In this document: positions 43,168 through 51,317 of the stretch, one piece after another
How the letters are laid out: each line of letters begins with the position of its first letter
How positions within the stretch are numbered: the stretch's first letter is position 1
NCBI GenBank assembly: GCA_026418015.1
Contig: JAOACE010000013.1
Span: 62,001-126,000, forward strand
Direction: 5' to 3'
DNA from: Leptospiraceae bacterium
Lineage (GTDB): Bacteria > Spirochaetota > Leptospiria > Leptospirales > Leptonemataceae
DNA: 64,000 bases
The notes under the pieces: model-generated
What the model was told of the DNA's origin: nothing
The model's database searches: none
The model's input: the letters and a program-made list of their open reading frames with translations, nothing else
Translations under genes and position numbers: made by a program

Positions 43168-44440
43168 AATCTTTGGGTTAGTAGACGCGAATAACTTTTA
43201 TGCAAGTTGCGAAATCGCTTTTAACCCAAAACTAAAATCTTCCCCCGTAGTGGTTTTATCGAATAATGATGGTTGTGTTATTTCGCGATCGCCCGAAGCA
43301 AAACAATTAGGGATAAAAATGGGGCAGCCTTTATTTGAAATTCAAGATTTAGTCAAAAAATACAATGTAAAAGTTTTTTCTAGCAATTTCCCCCTCTATG
43401 CAGATATGAGTTATCGATTTCACGAAACTTTAAATCTATTTTTTCCCAAAATAGAAGTTTATTCCGTAGACGAAAGTTTTATTGATTTAACCGACTTAAA
43501 AAAATTCGACTTAACTTTATATTGTACTTACGTAAGAAATACAATTCTACAATGGCTTAAAATCCCATCGTGTATAGGCATTGGAAAAACGAAAACATTA
43601 GCAAAGCTTGCTAACAAATATGCGAAATTACATCCTGAATTAGGTGGAGTTTATAATTCCCTCGGTAAAGAAGAAGAACTTTTAAAGAATATGCCCATAG
43701 AAGAAGTTTGGGGAATTGGTAACAAAATTTCTGCTTTTTTAAAAGAAAAAAATATTTTTACTCCTTATGATTTAATCCAACAGAATGATTACTGGATAAG
43801 AAAGCATCTAAAAATTACTGGTTTAAGAATGGTTCATGAATTACGCGGTATTCCTTGTCATGAATTAGAATCTTACAATCCTCAAAAAAAGAATACCGTA
43901 GTTTCGCGTTCATTCGGAATAGCTATAACCAGCATAGAGGATTTAGAAAAAATCTTGATGACCTTCATCGAAAAACTTTCAGAAAAATTAACGAAACAAA
44001 AACAATATGCTACTTATATTGGGGTCTTTATCAAAAGTAATCCTTTTAACAAGAAGGAACCTTATTATTCCAACTATCAGATAAAAAAACTTTCAACCCC
44101 TTCGAATAGTATAAGAATTTTATATCATAATGCTAATATTATATTAAAAAATATTTATAAACAAAATATAAAATATAAAAAAATGGGAGTCATGGCGCTT
44201 GATCTTATTTCTCAGAGTAGTCTACAAAGAGATCTTTTTGATATCAATAATTACGAAAAAGAAGAACAAAGAAACGAAACAATCCTAAAACTAATGGATT
44301 ATTATAATCAATCAGGAAAAAGCAAAATACAATTTGCTAAAAATATTCAACTTCCTCAAAACACTTGGTATCCTAAACAATATCATTTATCGAAACGATA
44401 CACCACAGATATAAACGAAATTCCAATTGCTTATGTTTAA
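43142..44440 (+). CDS. umuC: UmuC-like error-prone DNA polymerase V catalytic subunit
   Basis: 432 aa. Y-family polymerase. Palm/finger motifs: LVDANNFYASCEIAFNP with the first metal Asp, VLSNNDGCVISRSPEAKQLGIKMG, and YSVDESFIDLTDL with the second Asp-Glu pair. CIGIGKTKTLAKLANKYAK and helix-hairpin-helix VWGIGNKISAFLKEK follow. The little-finger and UmuC-specific C-terminal parts are present, so it is full-length. Translationally coupled to umuD. Confidence 0.95.
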   Translation: MLSIPHKNKIFGLVDANNFYASCEIAFNPKLKSSPVVVLSNNDGCVISRSPEAKQLGIKMGQPLFEIQDLVKKYNVKVFSSNFPLYADMSYRFHETLNLFFPKIEVYSVDESFIDLTDLKKFDLTLYCTYVRNTILQWLKIPSCIGIGKTKTLAKLANKYAKLHPELGGVYNSLGKEEELLKNMPIEEVWGIGNKISAFLKEKNIFTPYDLIQQNDYWIRKHLKITGLRMVHELRGIPCHELESYNPQKKNTVVSRSFGIAITSIEDLEKILMTFIEKLSEKLTKQKQYATYIGVFIKSNPFNKKEPYYSNYQIKKLSTPSNSIRILYHNANIILKNIYKQNIKYKKMGVMALDLISQSSLQRDLFDINNYEKEEQRNETILKLMDYYNQSGKSKIQFAKNIQLPQNTWYPKQYHLSKRYTTDINEIPIAYV

Positions 44441-44538
44441 TTATTATTTTTATAAGCAATCTACGAAACAATGAAAAAGATTTATAAAAAGGTCAAAAGA
44501 CTTGGGCTGGAATTCAAAACTTAATAAAAAATGAAGAA

Positions 44539-44589
44539 TTTTCTGAAAATTTTTTGGTATAAATCTTAAAAAAAGAATATATAATAGAT
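44539..44589 (+). promoter_or_regulatory. conserved promoter-like block before the second DUF1564-like gene
   Basis: Matches the block at 27277-27326: TTGGTA (44554-44559), 20 nt, TATAAT (44580-44585), four bases (AGAT), then the ATG at 44590. Spacing from TTG to ATG is identical in both copies. No ribosome-binding site is visible. Confidence 0.5.
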
Positions 44590-45093
44590 ATGAGAACACA
44601 CACTTTTTTTACTCACCCAAAAAATGCCACTTCGATTAACATTACACCAATTCATTATCAATATTTAATTTATTTAACTAATACAAGATTTGGAGGAAAT
44701 CTATCTTTAACCATTGACTATCTATTAAAAAAATATTTAGCTTATTTATATCGAATTAGCATTTCTCAACAAAAAAGAACCTTAACTGCAACTTATCAAC
44801 CAAGAACAAAAAGTTATATTATAAGAAAAATCCATATTCAACCCACATATTGGGGCAAGCTCCAAGATCTAAGATTTTTTTTAGGCTACTCTATCAGTTT
44901 TTTGATTCGCATCATGCTCGACTGGGAGATGCAAGAAGAACACATTCCAATACTACCTTTGTTGAGACTGCCCCGGCTTGAGAATGAATCTGAACATTCT
45001 CAGATTCAATCTGGGAATAATTATTCATCTTATAACAAAATCTGTCATGAAAACTTAGAAATTTTTACTCAGTTCTCGTGTCCAGCAGCATAA
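44590..45093 (+). CDS. DUF1564-like protein, copy 2
   Basis: 167 aa. Paralogue of the protein at 27327-27836, sharing SINITPIHYQYLIYLTNTRF-type N-terminus, LSLTIDYLLKKYLAYLY, RTLTATYQPRTKSY, IQPTYWGKLQDLRF and IMLDWEMQEE, then GNNYSSYNK near the end. The C-terminal about 35 residues diverge most. No signal peptide or membrane segment. A Leptospira-type DUF1564 assignment is by recalled pattern. Unlike copy 1 it has the AT-rich third positions of the surrounding genome. Confidence 0.6.
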   Translation: MRTHTFFTHPKNATSINITPIHYQYLIYLTNTRFGGNLSLTIDYLLKKYLAYLYRISISQQKRTLTATYQPRTKSYIIRKIHIQPTYWGKLQDLRFFLGYSISFLIRIMLDWEMQEEHIPILPLLRLPRLENESEHSQIQSGNNYSSYNKICHENLEIFTQFSCPAA

Positions 45094-45230
45094 TATTTAT
45101 ATAAATTTTACTTTATCTTATCATCATTTTGCCTTTATTTTTGATCATTAGACAAATTCCTGGCTAGTGTTTTGCCAGAATATATTTTGCTAAGCACTTT
45201 AAGCAAGGATCATTTTTTTGGCATTATTTC
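45094..45230. other. structured intergenic region between convergent genes
   Basis: Contains CTGGC-N9-GCCAG (about 45160-45178) and, further on, TTGCT-N10-AGCAA followed within about 8 nt by a run of seven T. The second hairpin may end the DUF1564-like transcript. No open frame of note. Confidence 0.35.
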
Positions 45231-45722
45231 TTAACGACCTTTTAAGGCTTTTTGGACCTCGAACTCTACTTGTTTTTTTAGATTACGACCAGAAGCAAAA
45301 TAAATGCACTCGCAATTTTTCCAGCTACCACCTCTTGGAGCACATTCTTTATTTTGAACGCCTTTAATAACACCATCACGAATAGAGGTTATTGCATAAT
45401 TGGTTGCTTGACCATCCAACATACCTGATTGAGCTTCTACTGTTTCGCCAATCATCTTTCTTATCATATTATCTAGTGCTTGTAACTTCGCTGCTTCCAT
45501 ACAGGTAGTTTTCATCATCTCTGGATCATCTTTTTCTATGGCATTTTCACTTGCTCTTGCAGAGGTCCTTACATAAAAAGTATCAATACCATTTTCTGTT
45601 TTCCACCCTTCGAATTCTTCACCGCCTGCAACATGTGTTGCCGAAGAACAAAAAGCTATCAAAAAAAGAGCATATAGCACAATTAGAATAGACAATACAT
45701 AAGATAAATTTTTTTTCTTCAT
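45231..45722 (-). CDS. LPP20-like lipoprotein
   Basis: 163 aa from the ATG at 45722, chosen because it opens a lipoprotein signal with Cys25 (LFLIAFCSS); the frame is open further upstream. The mature part (FYVRTSARASENAIEKDD, AAKLQALDNMIRKMIGETV, then CIYFASGRNLKKQVEFEVQKAL) resembles LPP20-type lipoproteins, which share an alternating helix/strand core with an Ala-rich helix. Four cysteines lie in the mature part. An outer- or inner-membrane lipid-anchored role is likely; function unknown. Confidence 0.65.
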   Translation of the reverse strand: MKKKNLSYVLSILIVLYALFLIAFCSSATHVAGGEEFEGWKTENGIDTFYVRTSARASENAIEKDDPEMMKTTCMEAAKLQALDNMIRKMIGETVEAQSGMLDGQATNYAITSIRDGVIKGVQNKECAPRGGSWKNCECIYFASGRNLKKQVEFEVQKALKGR

Positions 45723-45767
45723 AACATTAATTTCTATTATCAATCGATTTATTGTCAAGATATTTTT

Positions 45768-46727
45768 ATGAATCATATATTTTTTTTGTTTCTCGAAAGT
45801 TTAATCATCTTACCATTTCTTGCAGGTTTTTATCTGAAAAAAAAACTTCAACTGAACCAAACAGAAAAAAAGCAACTTTCCGAAAGAATGATCAAAATCA
45901 ATTTGTTATTCTTTGAACCCATTATCATTATTTGGTTTATCGGAAAATTGAAATATTCTCCAACGACATTCTATCTTCCTTTTAGTGGCTTATTTTTAGT
46001 CTTTTTAGGTTTTCTTGTTGGTTATCTCTTTTCTTACAATCTTTCCCCAAGAAATCGCATCACCATCGTTGTAAATACATCGTTAGCAAACCATGGATAT
46101 ACTATGGGAGGGATCATTTGCTACTTTCTTTTGGGCGAAGAAGGATTAAGTAAAGCATTGATTTTTATCAGTTATTTTTATCTTTATCTTTATGTATTCT
46201 TATTCCCTTGGATTCGGTGGAAATTACCTTCAAATTATAAAAATCAAACTTACCTATCTTTAAAACAAAAATTATTGGATTATCGATTATTTCCATTATA
46301 TGGGTTAATGATTGCATTGATATTGTTTATTTTTCAAATTCCTCTACCAGAATATCAATTTTTATCTTTTATGGTTCAAACGATTGTTTATATTTCTATT
46401 GTGATTTATTATCTTGCTCTTGGCATCAACTTGGAACTAAAAAAATTATTTTATTGGAATAAACCAATCCTTTTTGTCTTAGGAATTAAATTCATTGTTG
46501 TTCCATTGATAACCTTAATTGTTTTGTGGCTGATTCCTTCTGAATTTCTTTCTTTGTTTGATAAAAAAATTGTATTGATTATGTCTTTTATGCCTGGTGC
46601 AGTTTATTCTATTGTGTCTAGCATTATTTTTAACCTAAATACGCGTTTTACTGTCCAAATCTTTGTTTTAAGTACGCTGATTTTTTTAGGAATGATTCTA
46701 CCTATTTTGTATTTAACTTTAACTTAA
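45768..46727 (+). CDS. auxin-efflux-carrier (AEC) family transporter
   Basis: 319 aa. About ten membrane segments in two halves. The first has LLFFEPIIIIWFIGKL; the second has FIVVPLITLIVLW and MSFMPGAVYSIVSSIIF, the broken-helix Pro/Gly region of AEC permeases in the bile-acid/arsenite-like fold. Family members export or import organic anions. The gene is divergent from the lipoprotein gene and its 3' end overlaps the convergent acyltransferase gene by 26 nt. Confidence 0.7.
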   Translation: MNHIFFLFLESLIILPFLAGFYLKKKLQLNQTEKKQLSERMIKINLLFFEPIIIIWFIGKLKYSPTTFYLPFSGLFLVFLGFLVGYLFSYNLSPRNRITIVVNTSLANHGYTMGGIICYFLLGEEGLSKALIFISYFYLYLYVFLFPWIRWKLPSNYKNQTYLSLKQKLLDYRLFPLYGLMIALILFIFQIPLPEYQFLSFMVQTIVYISIVIYYLALGINLELKKLFYWNKPILFVLGIKFIVVPLITLIVLWLIPSEFLSLFDKKIVLIMSFMPGAVYSIVSSIIFNLNTRFTVQIFVLSTLIFLGMILPILYLTLT

Positions 46728-47883
46728 TCATCTGAAAAGGTTTTTCAAAAATTAGAAAAAAGATCCATCCTAATATTAAGTCTAATAATATAAGAAAAAC
46801 AATCAATGTAACGATCCAAAAAACTTTTATTTCATTGTTTAGTTCAAATTGAAAGAAGTGAATATTTTTAAAAAATAATGATTCAAAAAAATCGCCAAAA
46901 AGAAATATTGTATAACTAATTTTAGAAACAAAAGAATAAAAATTAAAATTAAACAATTGATAAAACCAATCTTTGGAGTTTTCAAATAAAATAAAATACA
47001 TCACTAAAAAAAAGAAAGTCAAATTGTAATAATTATACTTAAAAACGTAATTCATTAAAGGAATTTTATAATAATCTCCTAATAGAATATATCCAAAGTT
47101 GAACAAAAATATTAAAATGATCATTAACCTTAACAACGTTGGAATTTGAATAATTCTTTTTTTATCTTGATAATACAAAGTAAATTCTGCTAATAAAATT
47201 CCTATCACAAAAGAATCTAATCGCGTATGAGTCATAAAATATATTTTTTCTTCTAAAAAATGATTATTATAGTGATAAATTCTAAAAAGTATTGCTAAAA
47301 AATACAAAAAAACCCAAAAAAGAATTCTATAGCTTTTAAAAAACTTATTTGTAAAATGTATCAACAAAGGAAATATGATGTAAACTTGAACAATCGTAGA
47401 GATAGCCCAACCTACATTAACGATTCTCGCTGGTAGATAATTCGAGATAAATAAAACATCCCCCCACCAATATTGAATCGATAGTTTGAGCGCTTTGTAT
47501 AGTTCCAATAATTGATTGTTATCACTATTTAAATTTATTATTTTAGATGTTTTATTTAATTCCTGATGAATCAAATAAAAATATAAAATAAATGCAATAT
47601 AAAACGTCGGTATAATTCTTATGAATCTTTTTAGATAAAAATTTTTTAAATTTTCTTTACTAATACTAAAAAAAATAAAGTATCCACTAAGAAGAAAGAG
47701 TATATCCATACATACGATTAAATTATGAGCAAGGGATTGTATCACCTTACTATCTGTGTACTGGGCAAAACCTATCAAAGGATGTAAGATAATAAACTGT
47801 ATTAAAGCAATCGTTCTTAACGCATGCAATGGTAAGAAGTCTTTTTGTTCAATGTAAAACTCAGAAAATAGGTATTTCTTCAT
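46702..47883 (-). CDS. acyltransferase 3 family membrane protein
   Basis: 393 aa. About ten membrane segments. PLHALRTIALIQFIILHPLI near the N-terminus holds the Arg and His of the acyltransferase-3 active site, and KRFIRIIPTFYIAFILYF is the next block. VNVGWAISTIVQVYIIFPLL is the conserved WxLxxExxFY-type region with Q in place of E. Members O-acetylate or succinylate surface sugars such as lipopolysaccharide. No glycan cluster adjoins. Convergent overlap with the AEC gene. Confidence 0.82.
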   Translation of the reverse strand: MKKYLFSEFYIEQKDFLPLHALRTIALIQFIILHPLIGFAQYTDSKVIQSLAHNLIVCMDILFLLSGYFIFFSISKENLKNFYLKRFIRIIPTFYIAFILYFYLIHQELNKTSKIINLNSDNNQLLELYKALKLSIQYWWGDVLFISNYLPARIVNVGWAISTIVQVYIIFPLLIHFTNKFFKSYRILFWVFLYFLAILFRIYHYNNHFLEEKIYFMTHTRLDSFVIGILLAEFTLYYQDKKRIIQIPTLLRLMIILIFLFNFGYILLGDYYKIPLMNYVFKYNYYNLTFFFLVMYFILFENSKDWFYQLFNFNFYSFVSKISYTIFLFGDFFESLFFKNIHFFQFELNNEIKVFWIVTLIVFLILLDLILGWIFFLIFEKPFQMIKLKLNTK

Positions 47884-47910
47884 GCTGAAAGTTTAATAAA
47901 ATTGAAGCAT

Positions 47911-47995
47911 TGGGCAGGGGAGGATTCGAACCTCCGTAACCCTTCCGGGTGCCAGATTTACAGTCTGGTGCCATTAACCACTCGGCCACCTACCC
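47911..47995 (-). tRNA. tRNA-Tyr (anticodon GTA)
   Basis: The minus strand gives a complete cloverleaf of 85 nt: acceptor GGGTAGG with CCTGCCC, D-arm, anticodon loop CTGTAAA with GTA, a long variable arm as in class II tRNAs (Tyr, Leu, Ser), and TTCGAAT in the T-loop. No CCA is encoded. Confidence 0.95.
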
Positions 47996-48002
47996 AAAAC
48001 AA

Positions 48003-48075
48003 TGCTGCCTGTAGGCTTCGAACCCACGACCTGCTGATTACAAGTCAGCCGCTCTACCAACTGAGCTAAGGCAGC
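48003..48075 (-). tRNA. tRNA-Thr (anticodon TGT)
   Basis: The minus strand folds into a 73-nt cloverleaf: acceptor GCTGCCT with AGGCAGC, D-loop AGTTGGTAGA, anticodon loop CTTGTAA with TGT, short variable loop and TTCGAAG T-loop. Seven bases upstream of tRNA-Tyr on the same strand, so the two are probably one transcript. CCA is not encoded. Confidence 0.95.
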
Positions 48076-48139
48076 ATTTCTGATAAAATCCAAAAACAAT
48101 CTTTTTATTTCTCTGTCAATCAAAATAGGAAATCTTATC

Positions 48140-49495
48140 TTATATTTTTTCTTTTAGTGTTTTATAAATCACTTCATATACTATCTTTAATTCTTCTTTT
48201 CGAATTATATAAGGTGGTACAATATAAAATACATTTCCTAATGGTCGAATTAATGCTCCATTTCTTACAGAAAAATCGATGATTTCTAAATTGAATGCCT
48301 TAAAGGATTCTAACGAAACCACTACATCTATTGCAGCAACGGATCCAAAATAGCGGGTATTTTTGATTTTTTCTTTTACAGAAGAATGCTTCAATTCTTC
48401 GATAAATTCCTTATGCCAATTTTGAATCTGATCAATTTTATTTTTTATATTTAAACTATCATAAAGCTCCACAGAAGCGATACTTACTGCACATCCTAAG
48501 GGATTAGCAGTCATCGAGTGTCCATGAAACATTGTATGAGCTTTATTATCCGAATAAAACGCTTGATAAACATCTTCGGTTGCTAATGTTACAGCAAATG
48601 TTGCATAACCAGCTGATAGTCCTTTACTTAAAGCTAATATATCTGGAAAAATTCCTGCATGTTCGTACGCGAAATATGGGCCAGTTCTTCCAGCACCTGT
48701 AAAAACTTCATCGCATATCATTAAGACTTTGTACTCATCACACAAAGATCGAATTTTTTTTAATACAAAAGGATGATACATCAACATTCCCGCCGCACCT
48801 TGTATAATTGGTTCTAATACAATAGCACATACTTCTTTATGGTGTTTTTCGAAAAAGGTTTCTAAACGATTTAACAACGATTGTAGTTCTAATTTTGCCA
48901 ACTCTTCGTTGTATAAACCTTCTGTGGTATTATAAGCCATAGGAATATGAATTACATCAAACAATAGTGGTTCATATACTTTATGAAAGTCAGAACGTGC
49001 TCCCAAAGACATATTTCCAAATGTATCACCATGATAACCATTTTCTAACACAAGAAACTTGGTTTTTTCTTTTGTTCCTTGATTCTGGAAGTACTGAAAA
49101 GCCATCTTCGCAGCAATTTCCATTGCAGTAGAACCATCATCCGAATAAAACACACGTGGTAGATGGTGTTGTGTTTTTTCCGATAGCATCTCTGCTAAAC
49201 GAAGAGCTGGTTCATGTTCCATACTTGCATAAATCACATGTTCTAATTGATCCATTTGTTTGATTAAAGCTTGTTTTAATGGTTCAAAATTATGTCCATA
49301 TATACTAACCCACCAGGAACTAATAGCATCTACAAATTTTATGGGATTATCATCAGAATCATAACCATACAAGAATACACCCTCTCCTTTTTCGATAAAA
49401 AAGGGCTCTTTTGCAAGCTTCATCGGAGTAAAGGGCCACCAAATATGTTCGTGATGAATCTTTAAAAAATCCTCAATGCGATGTTTCCTATCCAT
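48140..49495 (-). CDS. bioA: adenosylmethionine-8-amino-7-oxononanoate aminotransferase
   Basis: 451 aa. PLP enzyme using SAM as amino donor in biotin synthesis. Motifs typical of BioA: HEHIWWPFTPMKLAKEP near the start, SSWWVSIYGHNFEPL, YSDDGSTAMEIAAKMAFQY, the Asp in MICDEVFTGAGRTGPYFA and the Schiff-base Lys in LALSKGLSAGYATFAVTLAT. MFHGHSMTANPLGCAVS follows. No other bio genes are in the window. It stands just upstream of the two tRNA genes on the same strand. Confidence 0.93.
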   Translation of the reverse strand: MDRKHRIEDFLKIHHEHIWWPFTPMKLAKEPFFIEKGEGVFLYGYDSDDNPIKFVDAISSWWVSIYGHNFEPLKQALIKQMDQLEHVIYASMEHEPALRLAEMLSEKTQHHLPRVFYSDDGSTAMEIAAKMAFQYFQNQGTKEKTKFLVLENGYHGDTFGNMSLGARSDFHKVYEPLLFDVIHIPMAYNTTEGLYNEELAKLELQSLLNRLETFFEKHHKEVCAIVLEPIIQGAAGMLMYHPFVLKKIRSLCDEYKVLMICDEVFTGAGRTGPYFAYEHAGIFPDILALSKGLSAGYATFAVTLATEDVYQAFYSDNKAHTMFHGHSMTANPLGCAVSIASVELYDSLNIKNKIDQIQNWHKEFIEELKHSSVKEKIKNTRYFGSVAAIDVVVSLESFKAFNLEIIDFSVRNGALIRPLGNVFYIVPPYIIRKEELKIVYEVIYKTLKEKI

Positions 49496-49732
49496 AAAAC
49501 CAATTTTAAAATTCTAATTCTTTTATAAAGAAATTAAAATTCATGGATTTTAGATCAAGAGAAGAAAAACAAAATTTTTTAGATTAAATGTCATACCATA
49601 AAATAGATTCAATTTTTTTCAGAACAATACAAACCTCGAATCTATCTAATTTTTTTTATTAACCAATATTTTTTTTGTTTACAAATTTTTATTATACTTT
49701 AAAAGTAAATAAATTTTTCCCAAGGAGTTTAT

Positions 49733-50110
49733 ATGAATTCAAAACGTAAATTGTTTATTTTAATAGGGTTAATATTTGGGTTGATTTTTACTGGTTCTTT
49801 AATTGCAGATACATCTATTTTTTTCTGTGAAGAATCTTCTGCTTATGGTGCAGCATGGGGGGTCCCATTAGCTCAAGCGAGAAAGACAGCCAGAGAATAT
49901 TGCGAACAAAATGGTGGAACAAATTGCCAAGAACTTCTCTATTGCCAAGGAGTAGGTTTTGCAGCCATTGCAACAGATGATGAAGGAACCATTGGTGCAT
50001 CTTGTGGTGCAAACTCTCAAAGAGAAGCAGATCAATTAGCTATAGCAAGTTGTAGAGGAAATAGTGGTAATCCTAATGCTTGTAAAGTAAAACATCGTTG
50101 GCGCGGTTAA
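49733..50110 (+). CDS. DUF4189-like secreted protein
   Basis: 125 aa with a strong ribosome-binding site (AAGGAG). Signal peptide of about 25 residues (LFILIGLIFGLIFTGSLIA), then YGAAWGVPLAQARKTAREYC, CQGVGFAAIATDDEGTIGASCG and SQREADQLAIASCRGNSG. Repeated cysteines and the two Ala-rich helix-start patterns match DUF4189, a small exported domain of unknown function. A terminator follows, so the gene is monocistronic. Confidence 0.75.
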   Translation: MNSKRKLFILIGLIFGLIFTGSLIADTSIFFCEESSAYGAAWGVPLAQARKTAREYCEQNGGTNCQELLYCQGVGFAAIATDDEGTIGASCGANSQREADQLAIASCRGNSGNPNACKVKHRWRG

Positions 50111-50115
50111 TTATG

Positions 50116-50144
50116 ATGCAGGTTCATCCCTGCATTTCTTTTTT
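50116..50144 (+). terminator. intrinsic terminator
   Basis: ATGCAGG-TTCATC-CCTGCAT (50116-50135) followed by TTCTTTTTT. It begins 6 nt after the stop of the DUF4189-like gene. Confidence 0.88.
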
Positions 50145-50189
50145 ACAATTTATTCTTGTTCACAAAAGGTCTTTTATTTTATTAGTTTT

Positions 50190-51317
50190 ATGGTTGAACC
50201 TTGGAGCATTAAACAAATCTATATAGATAGTTCTTTAAATAAAAGCGAAAATCCCTTAATTCAAAATATATTGAAAAATACTCAAAACAAAAATATAAAA
50301 ATCGAATTGATCGATCATCCCAAAGAAATCTTCGATTTTTATTTAAAAAATGGGAATCTTTTCGAAAAAGATACTCTTTTAGTGTACCGACATCAAGGTA
50401 AATTTATCTCTTCTTGCCCTGGCTCCGATGGAATGGTATGCTGTCAATACTTCGTGATTAATTTTGGAATTGGCTGTTTGTATGATTGTCATTATTGTTA
50501 TTTACAAAATTTTATGAATCAACCCTTAATGACAGTTTTTGGTAATATAGAAGATTTATTTATTGAAATAGAAAAAAAAATCAAAGGGAAAAATTTTCAT
50601 TTTCGCATCGGTACAGGAGAATATACGGATTCCTTAGCATTAGATCCTATTTTAGAAATTTCTCCCATCCTTGTAGAATATTTCGCCCAATTAGAAAATG
50701 CAACATTAGAGTTAAAAACAAAATCTAATCATGTAGAAAATTTGTTAGGATTAAACCATCAAAATCACACAGTTGTATCTTGGTCTATTAATCCACAGAA
50801 GATCATCGAACAAATTGAACCAGGGACTGCCAATTTAGAAGAACGCCTTATCGCTGCAAAAAAGGTTCAGGATGCTGGATATAAATTAGCCTTTCATCTA
50901 GATCCTATGATTTATTACGACAATTGGGAAGATGACTACAAACAACTTCTCGATCAGCTTTTCGATACAATCGATACAAATAGAATTGCTTGGATTTCCT
51001 TAGGAACATTTCGTTATTCCATTGGTCAAAAAGAAATTATGCAAAAAAGATTTCTAAACGATAATTTAACAAAAGTAGAAATGGTTCAAGGAAGTGATAA
51101 AAAATTCCGTTATTTTAAAACGATTAGACAAGAAATGTATGCAAAGATCAAAAACTATATCGATAAGAAGGATCCGAAACTTTTTTCTTATCTCTGTATG
51201 GAAACCCAATACATGTGGGAAAAAATTTATCAATTTATACCACAATCCTCTAAAAGTCTTGATGAATATTTTGAAAAACGTAGGCTCTATATGGAAAATT
51301 CTCGTCTGTTTGTTTAG
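50190..51317 (+). CDS. spore-photoproduct-lyase-like radical SAM protein
   Basis: 375 aa. Radical SAM cluster motif C96-x3-C100-x2-C103 (GIGCLYDCHYCYLQ), preceded by SSCPGSDGMVCCQYF with extra cysteines. FRIGTGEYTDSLALDP and LELKTKSNHVENLLGL fit the SPL family. SPL itself repairs the UV spore photoproduct in Bacillus, but such proteins also occur in non-sporulating bacteria with unknown role. The gene's last 56 nt overlap the OmpA-like gene. Substrate is not assignable. Confidence 0.85.
   Translation: MVEPWSIKQIYIDSSLNKSENPLIQNILKNTQNKNIKIELIDHPKEIFDFYLKNGNLFEKDTLLVYRHQGKFISSCPGSDGMVCCQYFVINFGIGCLYDCHYCYLQNFMNQPLMTVFGNIEDLFIEIEKKIKGKNFHFRIGTGEYTDSLALDPILEISPILVEYFAQLENATLELKTKSNHVENLLGLNHQNHTVVSWSINPQKIIEQIEPGTANLEERLIAAKKVQDAGYKLAFHLDPMIYYDNWEDDYKQLLDQLFDTIDTNRIAWISLGTFRYSIGQKEIMQKRFLNDNLTKVEMVQGSDKKFRYFKTIRQEMYAKIKNYIDKKDPKLFSYLCMETQYMWEKIYQFIPQSSKSLDEYFEKRRLYMENSRLFV

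Noticed and set aside
27327-45093. The two DUF1564-like genes as ends of a transposon or a duplicated segment
   Set aside because: Only the gene and about 50 bp upstream are shared; there are no terminal repeats, and the housekeeping genes between them look normal.
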